Positions 53,661-62,914 are shown, numbered from the stretch's first letter. The stretch: 64,000 nt of DNA from an uncultured Alphaproteobacteria bacterium (GCA_958267355.1 OY279575.1:1310295-1374294); one strand, 5' to 3'. Notes: generated from the sequence alone by a model not told the origin. Made by a program: numbers and translations.

Positions 53661-54710
53661 ATGGAATACAGAACCCTTGGTACCAGCACACTTCAAGTCA
53701 GCCGTTGCTGTTTGGGCACGATGACTTGGGGCAGTCAAAACACCCAAGCCGAAGCCCACGCCCAGCTGGATTACGCCTTTGAACGCGGCGTTAACTATCT
53801 GGACACCGCCGAGATGTATCCCGTCCCGCCACGGGAGGAATGGTGGACAAAGACCGAGTCCATCATTGGGGCTTGGCTCAAAGACCACCCTGGCAGACGC
53901 GACCAGATGGTACTTGCGACCAAGATGGCAGGACCGAATCCGAATTTCTCGTGGCTTCGCAGTGGCAATTCGCGCTTTACCCGCAAGCTGTTGCAGGAAG
54001 CCCTAGACGGCTCGTGCAAGCGGCTGGGTACTGAAGTCATAGATCTGTACTACCTGCACTGGCCTGAGCGTGCGGTTAATATTTTTGGCAACTTGGGCTG
54101 GAAACCCAACGAGCAAGCAGACGCGGCGGCGACTCCTTTGGCTGATGTTTTAGCAACGCTGGCTGACTTTGTACAAGCAGGGCGAATTCGCACCATTGGG
54201 CTTTCCAACGAAACCCCGTGGGGGGTGATGGAAATGCTAAAACGTGCCGAGGCAACAGGGGCTCCACGGGTGGCGGCGGTACAAAATCCGTACAGCTTGC
54301 TGAACCGTAGCTATGAAGTTGGTCTCGCCGAAGTGTCGTGGCGGGAAAACTGCGGCTTGCATGCCTATGCTCCGCTGGCGGCAGGAGTCTTGAGCGGCAA
54401 ATACCTAGATGGAGCCAAACCCGAAGGGGCGCGTTTTATCCGCTTTCCGCAATTCTCGCGCTATTTTTCGCCCGCCGCCGATGGTGCTACCGCCGCTTGG
54501 GTTGCACTCGCACAGAAACACGGAATGCACCCCGCAACCCTTGCCCACGCCTTCGTCTATGGCAGACCGTTTCTGACTTCTTCCATTGTTGGTGCAACCA
54601 ACTTAGAGCAACTGAAAATCGCCCTTGACGCAGAAGCCGTAATCCTGTCTGAAGAACTGCTCGCTGACATTGAACAGGTGCATTCCCTACACCCGATACC
54701 CTGCCCGTAA
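53661..54710 (+). CDS. aldo/keto reductase (Tas-like)
   Basis: A 349-residue NADPH-dependent oxidoreductase with the (beta/alpha)8 fold. The catalytic tetrad is visible: Asp and Tyr in YLDTAEMYP, Lys in VLATKMAG and His in YYLHWPER. The C-terminal cofactor region is SIVGATNLEQLKIAL. MEYRTLGTSTLQVSRCCLGTMTWG resembles the Tas subgroup. The physiological substrate is unknown. It has no operon partner on its strand. Confidence 0.94.
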   Translation: MEYRTLGTSTLQVSRCCLGTMTWGSQNTQAEAHAQLDYAFERGVNYLDTAEMYPVPPREEWWTKTESIIGAWLKDHPGRRDQMVLATKMAGPNPNFSWLRSGNSRFTRKLLQEALDGSCKRLGTEVIDLYYLHWPERAVNIFGNLGWKPNEQADAAATPLADVLATLADFVQAGRIRTIGLSNETPWGVMEMLKRAEATGAPRVAAVQNPYSLLNRSYEVGLAEVSWRENCGLHAYAPLAAGVLSGKYLDGAKPEGARFIRFPQFSRYFSPAADGATAAWVALAQKHGMHPATLAHAFVYGRPFLTSSIVGATNLEQLKIALDAEAVILSEELLADIEQVHSLHPIPCP

Positions 54711-54711
54711 T

Positions 54712-54925
54712 CTTTGCCCGTAATCTTTGCCCCTAATCTTTACCCCTAATCCCTGCCCCTAATCTTTGGCTTGTGCCACCTGCGGCGGGCAATCCGCCAC
54801 CACGCCGAGCGACTGCGATAAAACCCGTGCGCCGCATCGCCACCAAAGGCAAGCCCGCACGAAACAAGATTCAAGGAAGCAGGATTAAGCAAGCAGGATT
54901 AAGCAAACAGGATTAAGCAAGCAGG
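54712..54925. repeat. two short arrays in the reductase-permease gap
   Basis: 54712-54770 repeats gtaatctttgcccc (14 bp). 54865-54925 repeats aagcaggattaagc (14 bp, four to five units). Both lie between convergent genes. Confidence 0.85.
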
Positions 54926-54927
54926 AT

Positions 54928-56088
54928 TCAAGAAAGCAAGGCAATAAAACTTGAATACGCAAGCCCCGCCAGCAAGGCACCTGTAAAGCCCGCAATCAAA
55001 TAGAAGACTCCGACCCGTAGCCGCACCAGAGCAAAGACCGCTAAAGCCGAAGGCACAGAAAAAATCGCCCCTGCGACCATAAAGGACAAAGCCGCTCCCT
55101 GTGCCATACCCTGCTCCACCAAGCCCGAAACCAGAGCTGGAGCCGCATAAGAAGACAAGTACGCAGGCGCACCCACCAACGCGCCCAAGAAAATCGCCGC
55201 AAACCCATCACCGCCAACAGCAGAAGTAATCCATTCGGCGGGTAGATAAGATTCCATCAGGCTTTTCAGGGTGTAGGCAAGGGTGAGCCATTTCAGCAAA
55301 AACCAACCATTGCCGCGTAGCTCGCTACGAAAGCTTTTCCGTAAGCCCCTGTCATTCCAGAACCGCCATACAATCGGTGCGTTCATATCAGGAGTGCAGG
55401 TGGCTTCGGTGGAAGGGTCTGGGGAAGGGTCTGGCGCAGATCTGTCGCAACAGCTTGTTGTTGTGACTTGTCGCAAAGGATTGTCAGTCAGACGGGTACG
55501 GCTCAGTGCCAAGAGCGTAAAACCACCCAAAAGCCCAAGCGATACCGCCGCCAACGTTTGCGCAAGCGCAAAGACAGGACCAAGTGCCGCCAAGGTCAGT
55601 GCCAAGCCCGCAGGATCCACCAAGGGCGAAGCCAACCAGAAAGCCATCACCGCAGGAAGTGGCGCACCCGCCGCCAACAAAGCCGCAACCAGTGGCACAA
55701 CTTCGCACGAACAGAGCGGAGCCAATCCGCCAAAAAACGCCGCAACAAAAATCATCTGGACTGTGCGTCCTTGCATGGCACGGGCAATCAGCAAAGTCGC
55801 ACCACTGGTCTTGACATAGGCAATAAACAGCACCGCAAAGACAATGTACGGAGCCGTAGAAAGCAAAGAATGTACCAAATCGCTCGCCGTTATCGCAACG
55901 CTAGGAGCGTCTAGTACAGCTTGGACGATAAACAGAGTCGCCACCGCCAGTGCCACGCGATCCAGCTGGCGCAATCGTAGCTGGCGCAATGAGCGCAGTG
56001 AGCACAGTGAGTGCAGTGAGCGCAGTGAGCGCAAAGTCTGGTTAAAAGACTCAGCAAGAGCCGTAGGGCGGAGAAAAATACCACTCAT
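54928..56088 (-). CDS. ArsP/DUF318-type permease
   Basis: A 386-residue membrane permease with about eight to ten helices. The diagnostic motif is GGLAPLCSCEVVPLVAALLAAGAPLPAVMAFWLASPLVDP, as in DUF318 permeases including ArsP, which exports organoarsenicals. A central Cys/Pro/Asp-rich loop (TSCCDRSAPDPSPDP) could bind metal. The adjacent ArsR-type gene supports a metal or metalloid role. The N-terminus carries a Leu/Arg/Ser repeat (LRSLRSLHSLCSLRSLRQL) from 9-bp gcgcagtga units. ATG 56088 has AAAGGG 9 nt upstream. Confidence 0.85.
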   Translation of the reverse strand: MSGIFLRPTALAESFNQTLRSLRSLHSLCSLRSLRQLRLRQLDRVALAVATLFIVQAVLDAPSVAITASDLVHSLLSTAPYIVFAVLFIAYVKTSGATLLIARAMQGRTVQMIFVAAFFGGLAPLCSCEVVPLVAALLAAGAPLPAVMAFWLASPLVDPAGLALTLAALGPVFALAQTLAAVSLGLLGGFTLLALSRTRLTDNPLRQVTTTSCCDRSAPDPSPDPSTEATCTPDMNAPIVWRFWNDRGLRKSFRSELRGNGWFLLKWLTLAYTLKSLMESYLPAEWITSAVGGDGFAAIFLGALVGAPAYLSSYAAPALVSGLVEQGMAQGAALSFMVAGAIFSVPSALAVFALVRLRVGVFYLIAGFTGALLAGLAYSSFIALLS

Positions 56089-56173
56089 AACGAATTGCCC
56101 TTTCAATTTCCTTCAAGAACCAGCACAACAGGCGGAATCGTCAGCGGGAGTTTTTGTGTTTCTGAGTCTGTGG

Positions 56174-56605
56174 TCATGCGGCTTGTCCTGTTTTGCTGGT
56201 TTGCGGGTTTGCGGCTTGGCTTTTTGTGGCTTGGCTTTTTGCGGCTTGGCTTTTTGTGGATTCGGTTGCACTCCGCAGATCTGCCCAGCAGGCTTCGTCA
56301 GCACAGCACTCAAGGAGCAAATACTGCGAAAGGGCACGAATAGACTCGTACGCACTCGCACAACGAATTTCCCGCCCCTTGCGCACTTGAATAAGCAAAC
56401 CCGCCGCCGTGAGATGACGCAGATGATGCGACAAGGTAGAAGCCGGAATCGCCAAAGACGATTGAATTTCACCCACGGTCAAGCCGTTTTCTCCTGCTCG
56501 TACCAGAAGCCGCAGAACTTCTAGGCGGGCTTCAGAACCAAGAGCAGAAAAAGCACTTGCCACTTCTTCAACAGCAGGAACAGCTAGGGGAGACGTAGGA
56601 GTCAT
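56174..56605 (-). CDS. ArsR/SmtB-family transcriptional regulator
   Basis: A 143-residue winged-helix repressor: FSALGSEARLEVLRLLVRAG, recognition helix region IPASTLSHHLRHLTAAGLL, and a wing RKGREIRCAS. The C-terminal ECCADEACW cluster offers Cys ligands, so it probably senses a thiophilic metal or arsenical and represses the permease gene 85 bp downstream. The tail (KSQAAKSQATKSQAA) is a 15-bp-encoded pentapeptide repeat not normal for the family. Confidence 0.92.
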   Translation of the reverse strand: MTPTSPLAVPAVEEVASAFSALGSEARLEVLRLLVRAGENGLTVGEIQSSLAIPASTLSHHLRHLTAAGLLIQVRKGREIRCASAYESIRALSQYLLLECCADEACWADLRSATESTKSQAAKSQATKSQAANPQTSKTGQAA

Positions 56606-56787
56606 TGTCGGGGCTTTGATTTTGGGGCTTGGGTGGATTGGCTTACTTGGATTGGCTTTTGTGGGTGGGCTTGTTCGGGGCAGACAGAAAGCACTTAGGA
56701 AGATTTCAGGTGGGATTCAAAGGGGGGATTCAAGGGGAAAGGCAGATAAGGAAGCACATTGGCATACGGGGCTTGCTTCAAAGACAA

Positions 56788-56852
56788 GGGGCTAGGGGCT
56801 AAGGGCTAAGGGCTAGGGGCTAGGGCTAGGGGTAGGGGTAAGTTAGGCGGGG
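56788..56852. repeat. short ggggcta array upstream of arsR-like gene
   Basis: In the gap 56606-57013 there are eight or so units of ggggcta/agggcta, related to the arrays at 16 and 46 kb. The rest of the gap includes shorter gattggcttttgtggg words and no gene. Confidence 0.85.
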
Positions 56853-56872
56853 GTAGCACGGGTTTAATTACG

Positions 56873-56896
56873 ATATTTCTAGGTATATGGAAATAT
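56873..56896. promoter_or_regulatory. 24-bp inverted repeat, possible operator
   Basis: ATATTTC (56873-56879) and GAAATAT (56890-56896) flank a 10-bp AT-rich centre in an otherwise GC-rich gap. It resembles an ArsR-family operator, but sits about 270 bp upstream of the arsR-like gene, so its target is uncertain. Confidence 0.35.
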
Positions 56897-57013
56897 AGAA
56901 ACAAGCCCGCCCGAAGTCAAGCCCTGCCGAAGAACAAGTGAATCCCGCCCAAAAGCCGATTTTCTAGGCTCTAGCCCGTCGCTGGCGGGGCAAGGCTGGA
57001 AACGAGCAAGGAA

Positions 57014-57859
57014 TTAGACTGAAAAAACTTCTCGCGCCCGCCTGATGGCATTGTCGAAGATGAATCCCGCGGTGGTTGTCGCAGATGGCTCCTCCCCCTG
57101 TCGCCGTGCGAGCTCCGCCATACGATGCCAATCAGGACGCAAAGCAGAAGCCAAGGCACGTTCAGGGTGCGGCATCATCGCCAAGACCTGTCCGCTGGCA
57201 TCGCTGACAGCAGCAATATCTAAAAGCGAACCATTCGGGTTAGCAGGATGCACTCCGCCTGCGGGCATACCTGACAAGTCGCTATACCGCAGAGCCACTA
57301 AGCCCGAGGCTAAAAGCGTCTCTGCGGTCTGGGGGCTGCGGGCGATAAACCTTCCCTCGCCATGGGCAATGGGCAGGTGATAGGAGTCGGCTCCTGCAAA
57401 CCAGAAACCCGCCACCGCTTGGGCGGGCGTGGCAAGCCGCACAAACCGCGCTTCATAGGTGCCACTAGCGTTTTCTACTATGGCAAGCTCAGGATCATCG
57501 GCGGCAGTCGGATTTCCGACCAGACCCATACGCACCAGTGCCTGACAGCCATTGCATATGCCTAAGACCAAACCGCCAGAGGCGACAAAATCCACCAAGG
57601 CGGGGCGGGCTTCCGCCGCCAAGAGTTGCGCCAAGCCATTGCCGCCGCCCGTGTCGTCTCCGAACGAAAAACCCCCTGGCAAAGCAAAAATCGCCGTGCC
57701 CGCCAAGATGGCTTCAGCTTCAGCAATAAAGTCGGTAACCAAAACCCGTTGTGGCGCACCGCCTGCTAAGGCGAAGGCGCGTTCCAGCTCGTCTTCGCCG
57801 TTCAAGCCAAAGCCCGCCAAGACCGTAACCTTAGGGCTGGATTTATGAAAACGACTCAC
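57014..57859 (-). CDS. purQ: FGAM synthase glutaminase subunit PurQ
   Basis: A 281-residue class I glutamine amidotransferase supplying ammonia for FGAM formation. It has GGFSFGDDTGGGNGLAQ, the nucleophile Cys in GICNGCQALVRMGL and the late His/Glu in MMPHPERAL. It is longer than the ~220-residue PurQ usual in alphaproteobacteria and resembles the longer form that accompanies PurS-PurL fusions. The start overlaps the purL stop by 4 bp. It ends the leftward purL-purQ unit. Confidence 0.93.
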   Translation of the reverse strand: MSRFHKSSPKVTVLAGFGLNGEDELERAFALAGGAPQRVLVTDFIAEAEAILAGTAIFALPGGFSFGDDTGGGNGLAQLLAAEARPALVDFVASGGLVLGICNGCQALVRMGLVGNPTAADDPELAIVENASGTYEARFVRLATPAQAVAGFWFAGADSYHLPIAHGEGRFIARSPQTAETLLASGLVALRYSDLSGMPAGGVHPANPNGSLLDIAAVSDASGQVLAMMPHPERALASALRPDWHRMAELARRQGEEPSATTTAGFIFDNAIRRAREVFSV

Positions 57860-60800
57860 GAATTTTCTCTCTTGTAGGTATTGGCAAGCCCGCCAAAATA
57901 CGCCGCGCTTAAAGCTTCAAGTCCAAGCACCGACTGCCCGCCAGCAAACGAAACCGTCAATTGCCGAGCCGCTTCAACCACGCCGATTTCACTCCAAACA
58001 AGCGGGCGTGCCATTGAGTCTGACTCTTTCGGATGGGTTTCTTGCTGGGCAGCTGCAAGCCGCGCTTTAAAGGACTCAGCTTTTTCAGGCGCAACAGAAC
58101 ACAGAATACGCCCACCCGTTTCAGCAAACAGCACAGCTTCTAAATCCACAGCCGATAGGCCCGCATAAGAATCAAACGCCACGCTCGCACCCAACGCGCC
58201 CGCCAGAGCCGCCCGTGCCACCGCTACTGCCACTCCACCTTCACCAACCGCGGACGCACTGGCGATTTCTCCCGCCGCCGTTGCCGCCGCAAAAAGACGC
58301 AACAGAGACTCACTCGCCGCCAAATCTAACGACGGGGGCGCAAAAGTCTTGCCCGAACGATGAAACAGTCCGCCATAGTGGGTGCGGGCAAGGTAGGGGC
58401 AGGTGGCTCCAAGCAGAAACAGCGAGTCGCCCGCAAACTTAAACTCTTCTGAAACAAATCCGCGCCAATCATCCAAGACGCCCAAAGCCGAAACCAACAA
58501 AGTCGGAGGCGGCTCTATCGCCACAGAACGCCCCGCTTCGTCAAAACCTGAAAACTCGTTAAACATACTGTCCTTGCCCGAAATAAACGGCGCGTTCAAT
58601 GCCAAAGCCGCAGAGCGCAAACCCGTAGCCGTTTCCAGCAAAGCCGTCAGCATCGCCGAGTCTTCACCCCGCGACCAGCAAAAGTTGTCCTGCAAGGCAA
58701 TACGCCCCAAAGCACAACCACTCGCCACCAACTGCCGCACAGCACTTTCCGTCGCCAAGCCCGCCATCGCCCGCATACCTGCCCTGTCAATTGTGCCCTT
58801 ATAGCTTCCATAGTGCGGTAGGCAGGATTGCGTTAGAGCCACCGCTTGCGGGGCTTCCGCCACAGGACGCAAAGCCGTAACCAAGGCGTTAACGCCGCCA
58901 ACACCCGCAAGGGGCTTGGCAAAAACTGTCGCCTGCACATCGTGGTCGTAGCGTGTGCTAACCGCACGATAGCTAGCAATCGCCTGATGGGAAAGAAGTC
59001 CAAGAAGCCGTGCGGTAAGTTCTTCTAGCGATGGAGTTGCTAGCGATGGAGTGTCTAGCGATACCGTTGGGTCTGTTCGCTCTGCCTTGGCAGTTGGTTC
59101 CGTGGCTGTGCCAGAAGCCGCGTCTGGCAGACCCACCAAGTCAGGAAGCACTCCGAGCTTTAAGTCTTTATCAGGCACACCACCATGCAGGAAGGCAAGC
59201 GACAAGTCAGCGATGGTTTGTCCTTGATATTGAACGCGGAGTTGGCCGCTGTCGGTGAAGACTCCGATTTCTGTTGCCTCTACTTCGTGGGCGGCAAACA
59301 GGGCTAAGACTTCTGCTAAGTGCTTCTGTGGTACGGCGAGAGTCATACGCTCTTGGGCTTCGGAAATCCAAATCTCCCATGGCGCCAAGCCCGCATACTT
59401 GAGCGGCACTTTGTCCAGCCAGACTTCAGCACCGTTTGATTCTTGTGCCATCTCGCCGATGGAAGACGATAAACCACCCGCACCATTATCGGTCAGCGAA
59501 CGATACAAACCCGCAGGACGCAAGCCATTCAGCAAAGTATCCGCCAGCTTCTTCTGGGTGAAGGGATCGCCCAGCTGAACTGCTGTCGCAGGACTTCCCG
59601 CACTCAAGGCTTCGGACGAAAAGGTTGCACCGTGAATTCCGTCTTTCCCGACTCGTCCGCCTGCCATGACGATTGCATCGCCGCAGCGAGCGGATTTTTC
59701 ATGGGCTTTGCGTCCATCAGATAGATGGCGGGGTAGCAAGCCAACCGTGCCACAGAAGACCAGCGGCTTGCCACGATAGGCAGCACCAAAGCGGACAAAT
59801 CCCTGCGGCGTTGGAATACCACTGCAGTTGCCGCCGAAGCCGACTCCGCGGATGACTTCTTCAACAATCTTCTCCGCCGCTGGCAGGGGTGCCTGTCTGT
59901 CTGAATCGCGGTAGAGCAAACGCGGATCGCTCGGCTCGGGCAAGAAGAAGCCATAGCGATTGGCAATTGGTGTCGCTCCCAAGCCAAAACCCAAGCAATC
60001 GCGATTGACTCCTAAGATTCCTGTCAAAGCCCCACCAAAGGGGTCAAGGGCTGACGGGCTGTTGTGGGTTTCTACCTTGTCGCAGATGAGCCACGAGTCG
60101 TTAAGGGCTACTGCACCCGCGTTGTCAGAAAAGGTGGAGACCACGAACCCGCCCACACCATCGCGGTTGCGGTGCAAAATTTCTTCTGTTGTGCCACGGA
60201 TGAAGTCATTAAAAATACCGCCCGTGCCGAATCCTGTTTGCGCTCCTTGCAGGGGAGCTGCGAAGATACGGTGGCGGCAGTGTTCGGACCAAGTTTGTGC
60301 CAAGGTTTCTAGCTCTACATCGGTGGGAGTCCGTTGCAGGGTTTGAAAGTGCTGGGCGATGGCTTGCAGGTCAGCGGGGGAAAGTCCGAGTGGGCCGCGG
60401 CGGGTTTTTGTTTCGGGTTCGGCAATTCCGTACTTGGCGAGAGCCAGCAAGTCGGCAGGAGAAATCTCTAGCGACACCGACAAGACTTTCGTCGGCGGAC
60501 TGGATTGTACTGGCTCCACGACAAAGCGGCTTGGCACAGCGGACGGGCTAGGGCTTCGGGGTGTGTCAGATGGGTCAGGGGAGCAGGTGGCGGCAAGCCA
60601 TTCTGCGGCTGAATAGCAGCGCACTTGATGCAACAGCGGATTGGCATAGCGGGCGGCACGGGCTTCGGCTTGGACTTGCCAGTCGCCACCAGCGATGAGC
60701 CAGAAGCGTCTGCTGTGGGCGGTGCGGACTTCTACTCCTGTGGTGCGAAGTAGGCGGGCGGCGACTGTCCCTGCTGTGTCGGTCACCCCTGGACGCGGGA

Positions 60801-61095
60801 CAATTTCCACAACTCCCTGCCAGTCTGGGCAGAGCGACTCTAAGAGCTGGGCGTAGGCGGATTGCTTAGCGGACGAATTCGCCTCTGATTGGGTTTCAGA
60901 AGCGGGAAAGTGCAAAACGCCGTGGCGGGTGATGGAGTCGCAAAAAACATCTAGTACGGCTGACTCGCTGTGTTCGGCGGTGGTGCCGTCTATTAGGTAT
61001 GCCCAGGCGACAGCGGGTGGGGGCGGGGTTTCGCCTTGGTGTGCTGGAAGGCTAGGAAGTAGCAGTGCCAGCGGCAGGGAATCAACGAGAAACAC
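57856..61095 (-). CDS. purL: FGAM synthase PurL with PurS-like N-terminal part
   Basis: A 1079-residue synthetase subunit converting FGAR to FGAM. Residues about 95-150 (VEIVPRPGVTDTAGTVAARLLRTTGVEV) look like PurS, followed by the PurL core: TLAQTWSEHCRHRIF, VETHNSPSALDPFGGALTGILGVNRD, GGRVGKDGIHGATFSS and LTDNGAGGLSSSIGEM. The glutaminase domain is a separate gene (purQ). Most alphaproteobacteria that I know use separate purS, purQ and ~740-residue purL, so this arrangement is unusual. GTG 61095 is the annotated start; a later start before AWAYLIDG is possible. A Thr/Pro/Ser-rich linker lies near residues 195-215. Confidence 0.92.
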   Translation of the reverse strand: MFLVDSLPLALLLPSLPAHQGETPPPPAVAWAYLIDGTTAEHSESAVLDVFCDSITRHGVLHFPASETQSEANSSAKQSAYAQLLESLCPDWQGVVEIVPRPGVTDTAGTVAARLLRTTGVEVRTAHSRRFWLIAGGDWQVQAEARAARYANPLLHQVRCYSAAEWLAATCSPDPSDTPRSPSPSAVPSRFVVEPVQSSPPTKVLSVSLEISPADLLALAKYGIAEPETKTRRGPLGLSPADLQAIAQHFQTLQRTPTDVELETLAQTWSEHCRHRIFAAPLQGAQTGFGTGGIFNDFIRGTTEEILHRNRDGVGGFVVSTFSDNAGAVALNDSWLICDKVETHNSPSALDPFGGALTGILGVNRDCLGFGLGATPIANRYGFFLPEPSDPRLLYRDSDRQAPLPAAEKIVEEVIRGVGFGGNCSGIPTPQGFVRFGAAYRGKPLVFCGTVGLLPRHLSDGRKAHEKSARCGDAIVMAGGRVGKDGIHGATFSSEALSAGSPATAVQLGDPFTQKKLADTLLNGLRPAGLYRSLTDNGAGGLSSSIGEMAQESNGAEVWLDKVPLKYAGLAPWEIWISEAQERMTLAVPQKHLAEVLALFAAHEVEATEIGVFTDSGQLRVQYQGQTIADLSLAFLHGGVPDKDLKLGVLPDLVGLPDAASGTATEPTAKAERTDPTVSLDTPSLATPSLEELTARLLGLLSHQAIASYRAVSTRYDHDVQATVFAKPLAGVGGVNALVTALRPVAEAPQAVALTQSCLPHYGSYKGTIDRAGMRAMAGLATESAVRQLVASGCALGRIALQDNFCWSRGEDSAMLTALLETATGLRSAALALNAPFISGKDSMFNEFSGFDEAGRSVAIEPPPTLLVSALGVLDDWRGFVSEEFKFAGDSLFLLGATCPYLARTHYGGLFHRSGKTFAPPSLDLAASESLLRLFAAATAAGEIASASAVGEGGVAVAVARAALAGALGASVAFDSYAGLSAVDLEAVLFAETGGRILCSVAPEKAESFKARLAAAQQETHPKESDSMARPLVWSEIGVVEAARQLTVSFAGGQSVLGLEALSAAYFGGLANTYKRENS

Positions 61096-61189
61096 AGAGA
61101 TAAAGGCTCAGGTAAAGGCTCAGATTAGGAAGGGTTTGGGGGAAAGGTTTTGGGGAAAGGGTTTGGGGAAAGGGCTTTTGGATTGCGCT

Positions 61190-61282
61190 CTAGGCTTTTG
61201 CTCTGGGTTTTTGTTCTGGGTTTCTGTTCTGGGCTTTTGCTCTGGGTTTCTGTTCTGGGCTTGTGCTCTGGGTTTCTGGACA
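61190..61282. repeat. 13-bp ttctgttctgggc array between purL and purB
   Basis: The divergent gap 61096-61437 holds about seven ~13-bp units (ttctgttctgggc, ttttgctctgggt), preceded by ggaaagggtttggg words. The purB ribosome site AGGAG follows near 61423. Confidence 0.88.
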
Positions 61283-61437
61283 GACTTGTCTGGAGTCCAT
61301 GCTACTTGGCGTGTATTCTATACCTGTTGTTGGCGGCTTGTCCGCTTTCTTTGGGCTAGATTAGTGTCCTGTGCTTTGGTGCTTGTTTTTGGCGGTATCG
61401 TGCCACGCCTTCTGGACATCTTTTAGGAGCAGTCTTT

Positions 61438-62748
61438 GTGATTGAACGCTACTCCCGTGCCGAGATGGTGGCGGTTTGGTCGGCGGCGAATCGCTTCGCG
61501 ACTTGGCTTGCTGTGGAGCGCGAAGTTGCTGTGGCATCTGCCCGCCACGGAATTGTGCCACCAGCGGCGGCGGAAGCTTTGCGCCACGCTGTTGCTCCTG
61601 ACCCTGAGCGGGTGGCGGCACTAGACGCCGAACTGCGCCACGATGTGATTGCTTTTCTGACTGCGGTAAGCGAGCAGGTCGGAGAAGACGCGGGCAAGTG
61701 GTTGCACTTCGGTATGACTTCTTCTGACCTGCTGGATACAGCACTGGCTCTGCAGTTGCGGCAGGCGGGCGATTTGCTTTTGAGTGGCACAGATACACTG
61801 CTGGAAGCCCTACGCACCCGTGCTGAAGAACACCGCCACACCCCTTGTGTGGGACGAAGCCATGGTATGCATGCTGAGACTAGTTCTTTTGGTTTGAAGC
61901 TGTTGGGTCATTGGGCGGAGTTTTCGCGTTGTCGGGCGCGTTTGCTGGTGGCACTTGAAGAAATTTCGGTTTGTGCTGTTTCGGGAGCGGTAGGCACTTT
62001 CGCCCATCTGCCGCCAATTGTGGAGCAAGAAGTCGCGGCGGCACTTGGCTTGCGGGTAGAGCCGATTTCTACGCAGATTATTCCGCGCGATCGCCATGCG
62101 GCTTTTGTGTTAAGCCTTGGCCTTCTGGCGGGGGCTTTGGAGCGGCTGGCGGTTGAGCTACGCCACTTACAGCGTAGTGAAGTCGGTGAGGTATATGAGC
62201 CCTTCGCGGCAGGGCAGAAGGGTTCGTCGGCGATGCCGCATAAGAAGAATCCGATTTTGTCGGAAAATGTTACAGGTTTGGCGCGGCTTGTCCGTGGTGG
62301 TGTGGTGCCTGCTTTAGAAAACATTGCTTTGTGGCACGAGCGGGATATTTCGCACTCGTCGGTGGAGCGGGTGATTTTGCCTGATTTGTCTTTGGCCTGT
62401 GATTTTGCTTTGCATCGTATGGCGGGGGTGGTGCGGGGCTTGGTTGTAGATACAGAGCGTATGGCGGAAAACTTGGCGGCGAGTGGTGGTGTGGTTCATA
62501 GCCAAGCGGTTATGCTGGCTTTGGTGCGAGCGGGGCTAGAGAAAGACTCTGCCTATAGATTGGTTCAGGGCTTGGCACGACAAGCAGGAGAAGAAAACAC
62601 TCGCTTTGCTGAATTGCTGGCTAAAGATTCTACTCTTGGCAAACACCTGTCCAAACAGGAGTTGGAAAAGCTGGTATCGCCATCTGCGGGCTTGGAGCAG
62701 GTAGATGAAATTTTTGCCCGCACACTAGCGGCTTTTGCTGGGTCTTGA
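61438..62748 (+). CDS. purB: adenylosuccinate lyase
   Basis: A 436-residue fumarase-superfamily enzyme cleaving SAICAR and adenylosuccinate in purine synthesis. Its signature GSSAMPHKKNP is at residues 262-272. Other landmarks are HFGMTSSDLLDTA, GRSHGMHAETSSFGLKLLGHW and QIIPRDRHAAF. The GTG start has AGGAG 10 nt upstream. No repeat insertion is present, unlike many neighbours. Confidence 0.96.
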   Translation: MIERYSRAEMVAVWSAANRFATWLAVEREVAVASARHGIVPPAAAEALRHAVAPDPERVAALDAELRHDVIAFLTAVSEQVGEDAGKWLHFGMTSSDLLDTALALQLRQAGDLLLSGTDTLLEALRTRAEEHRHTPCVGRSHGMHAETSSFGLKLLGHWAEFSRCRARLLVALEEISVCAVSGAVGTFAHLPPIVEQEVAAALGLRVEPISTQIIPRDRHAAFVLSLGLLAGALERLAVELRHLQRSEVGEVYEPFAAGQKGSSAMPHKKNPILSENVTGLARLVRGGVVPALENIALWHERDISHSSVERVILPDLSLACDFALHRMAGVVRGLVVDTERMAENLAASGGVVHSQAVMLALVRAGLEKDSAYRLVQGLARQAGEENTRFAELLAKDSTLGKHLSKQELEKLVSPSAGLEQVDEIFARTLAAFAGS

Positions 62749-62839
62749 AGGACAAGAAAGCGACTCCGAAGCAGAGTCGCACAAACAAGCCAAAACTCCT
62801 TCCAAGACGCAAGCACAATCTAAGAAAAGTAGCCCCGAA

Positions 62840-62914
62840 AAAAGCGGCGACAAGAAAAGCGGCGACAAGAAAAGTGGCGAGAGAAAAATTGACGAGAGAA
62901 AAAGTGGCAAGCAA
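62840..62914. repeat. 15-bp repeat carrying alternative purM start codons
   Basis: Five units begin at 62840, 62855, 62870, 62885 and 62900 (aaaagcggcgacaag, aaaagtggcgagaga, aaaattgacgagaga and so on). The last three place GTG, TTG and GTG at the same offset in the purM frame, each preceded by a purine-rich block. Confidence 0.93.
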
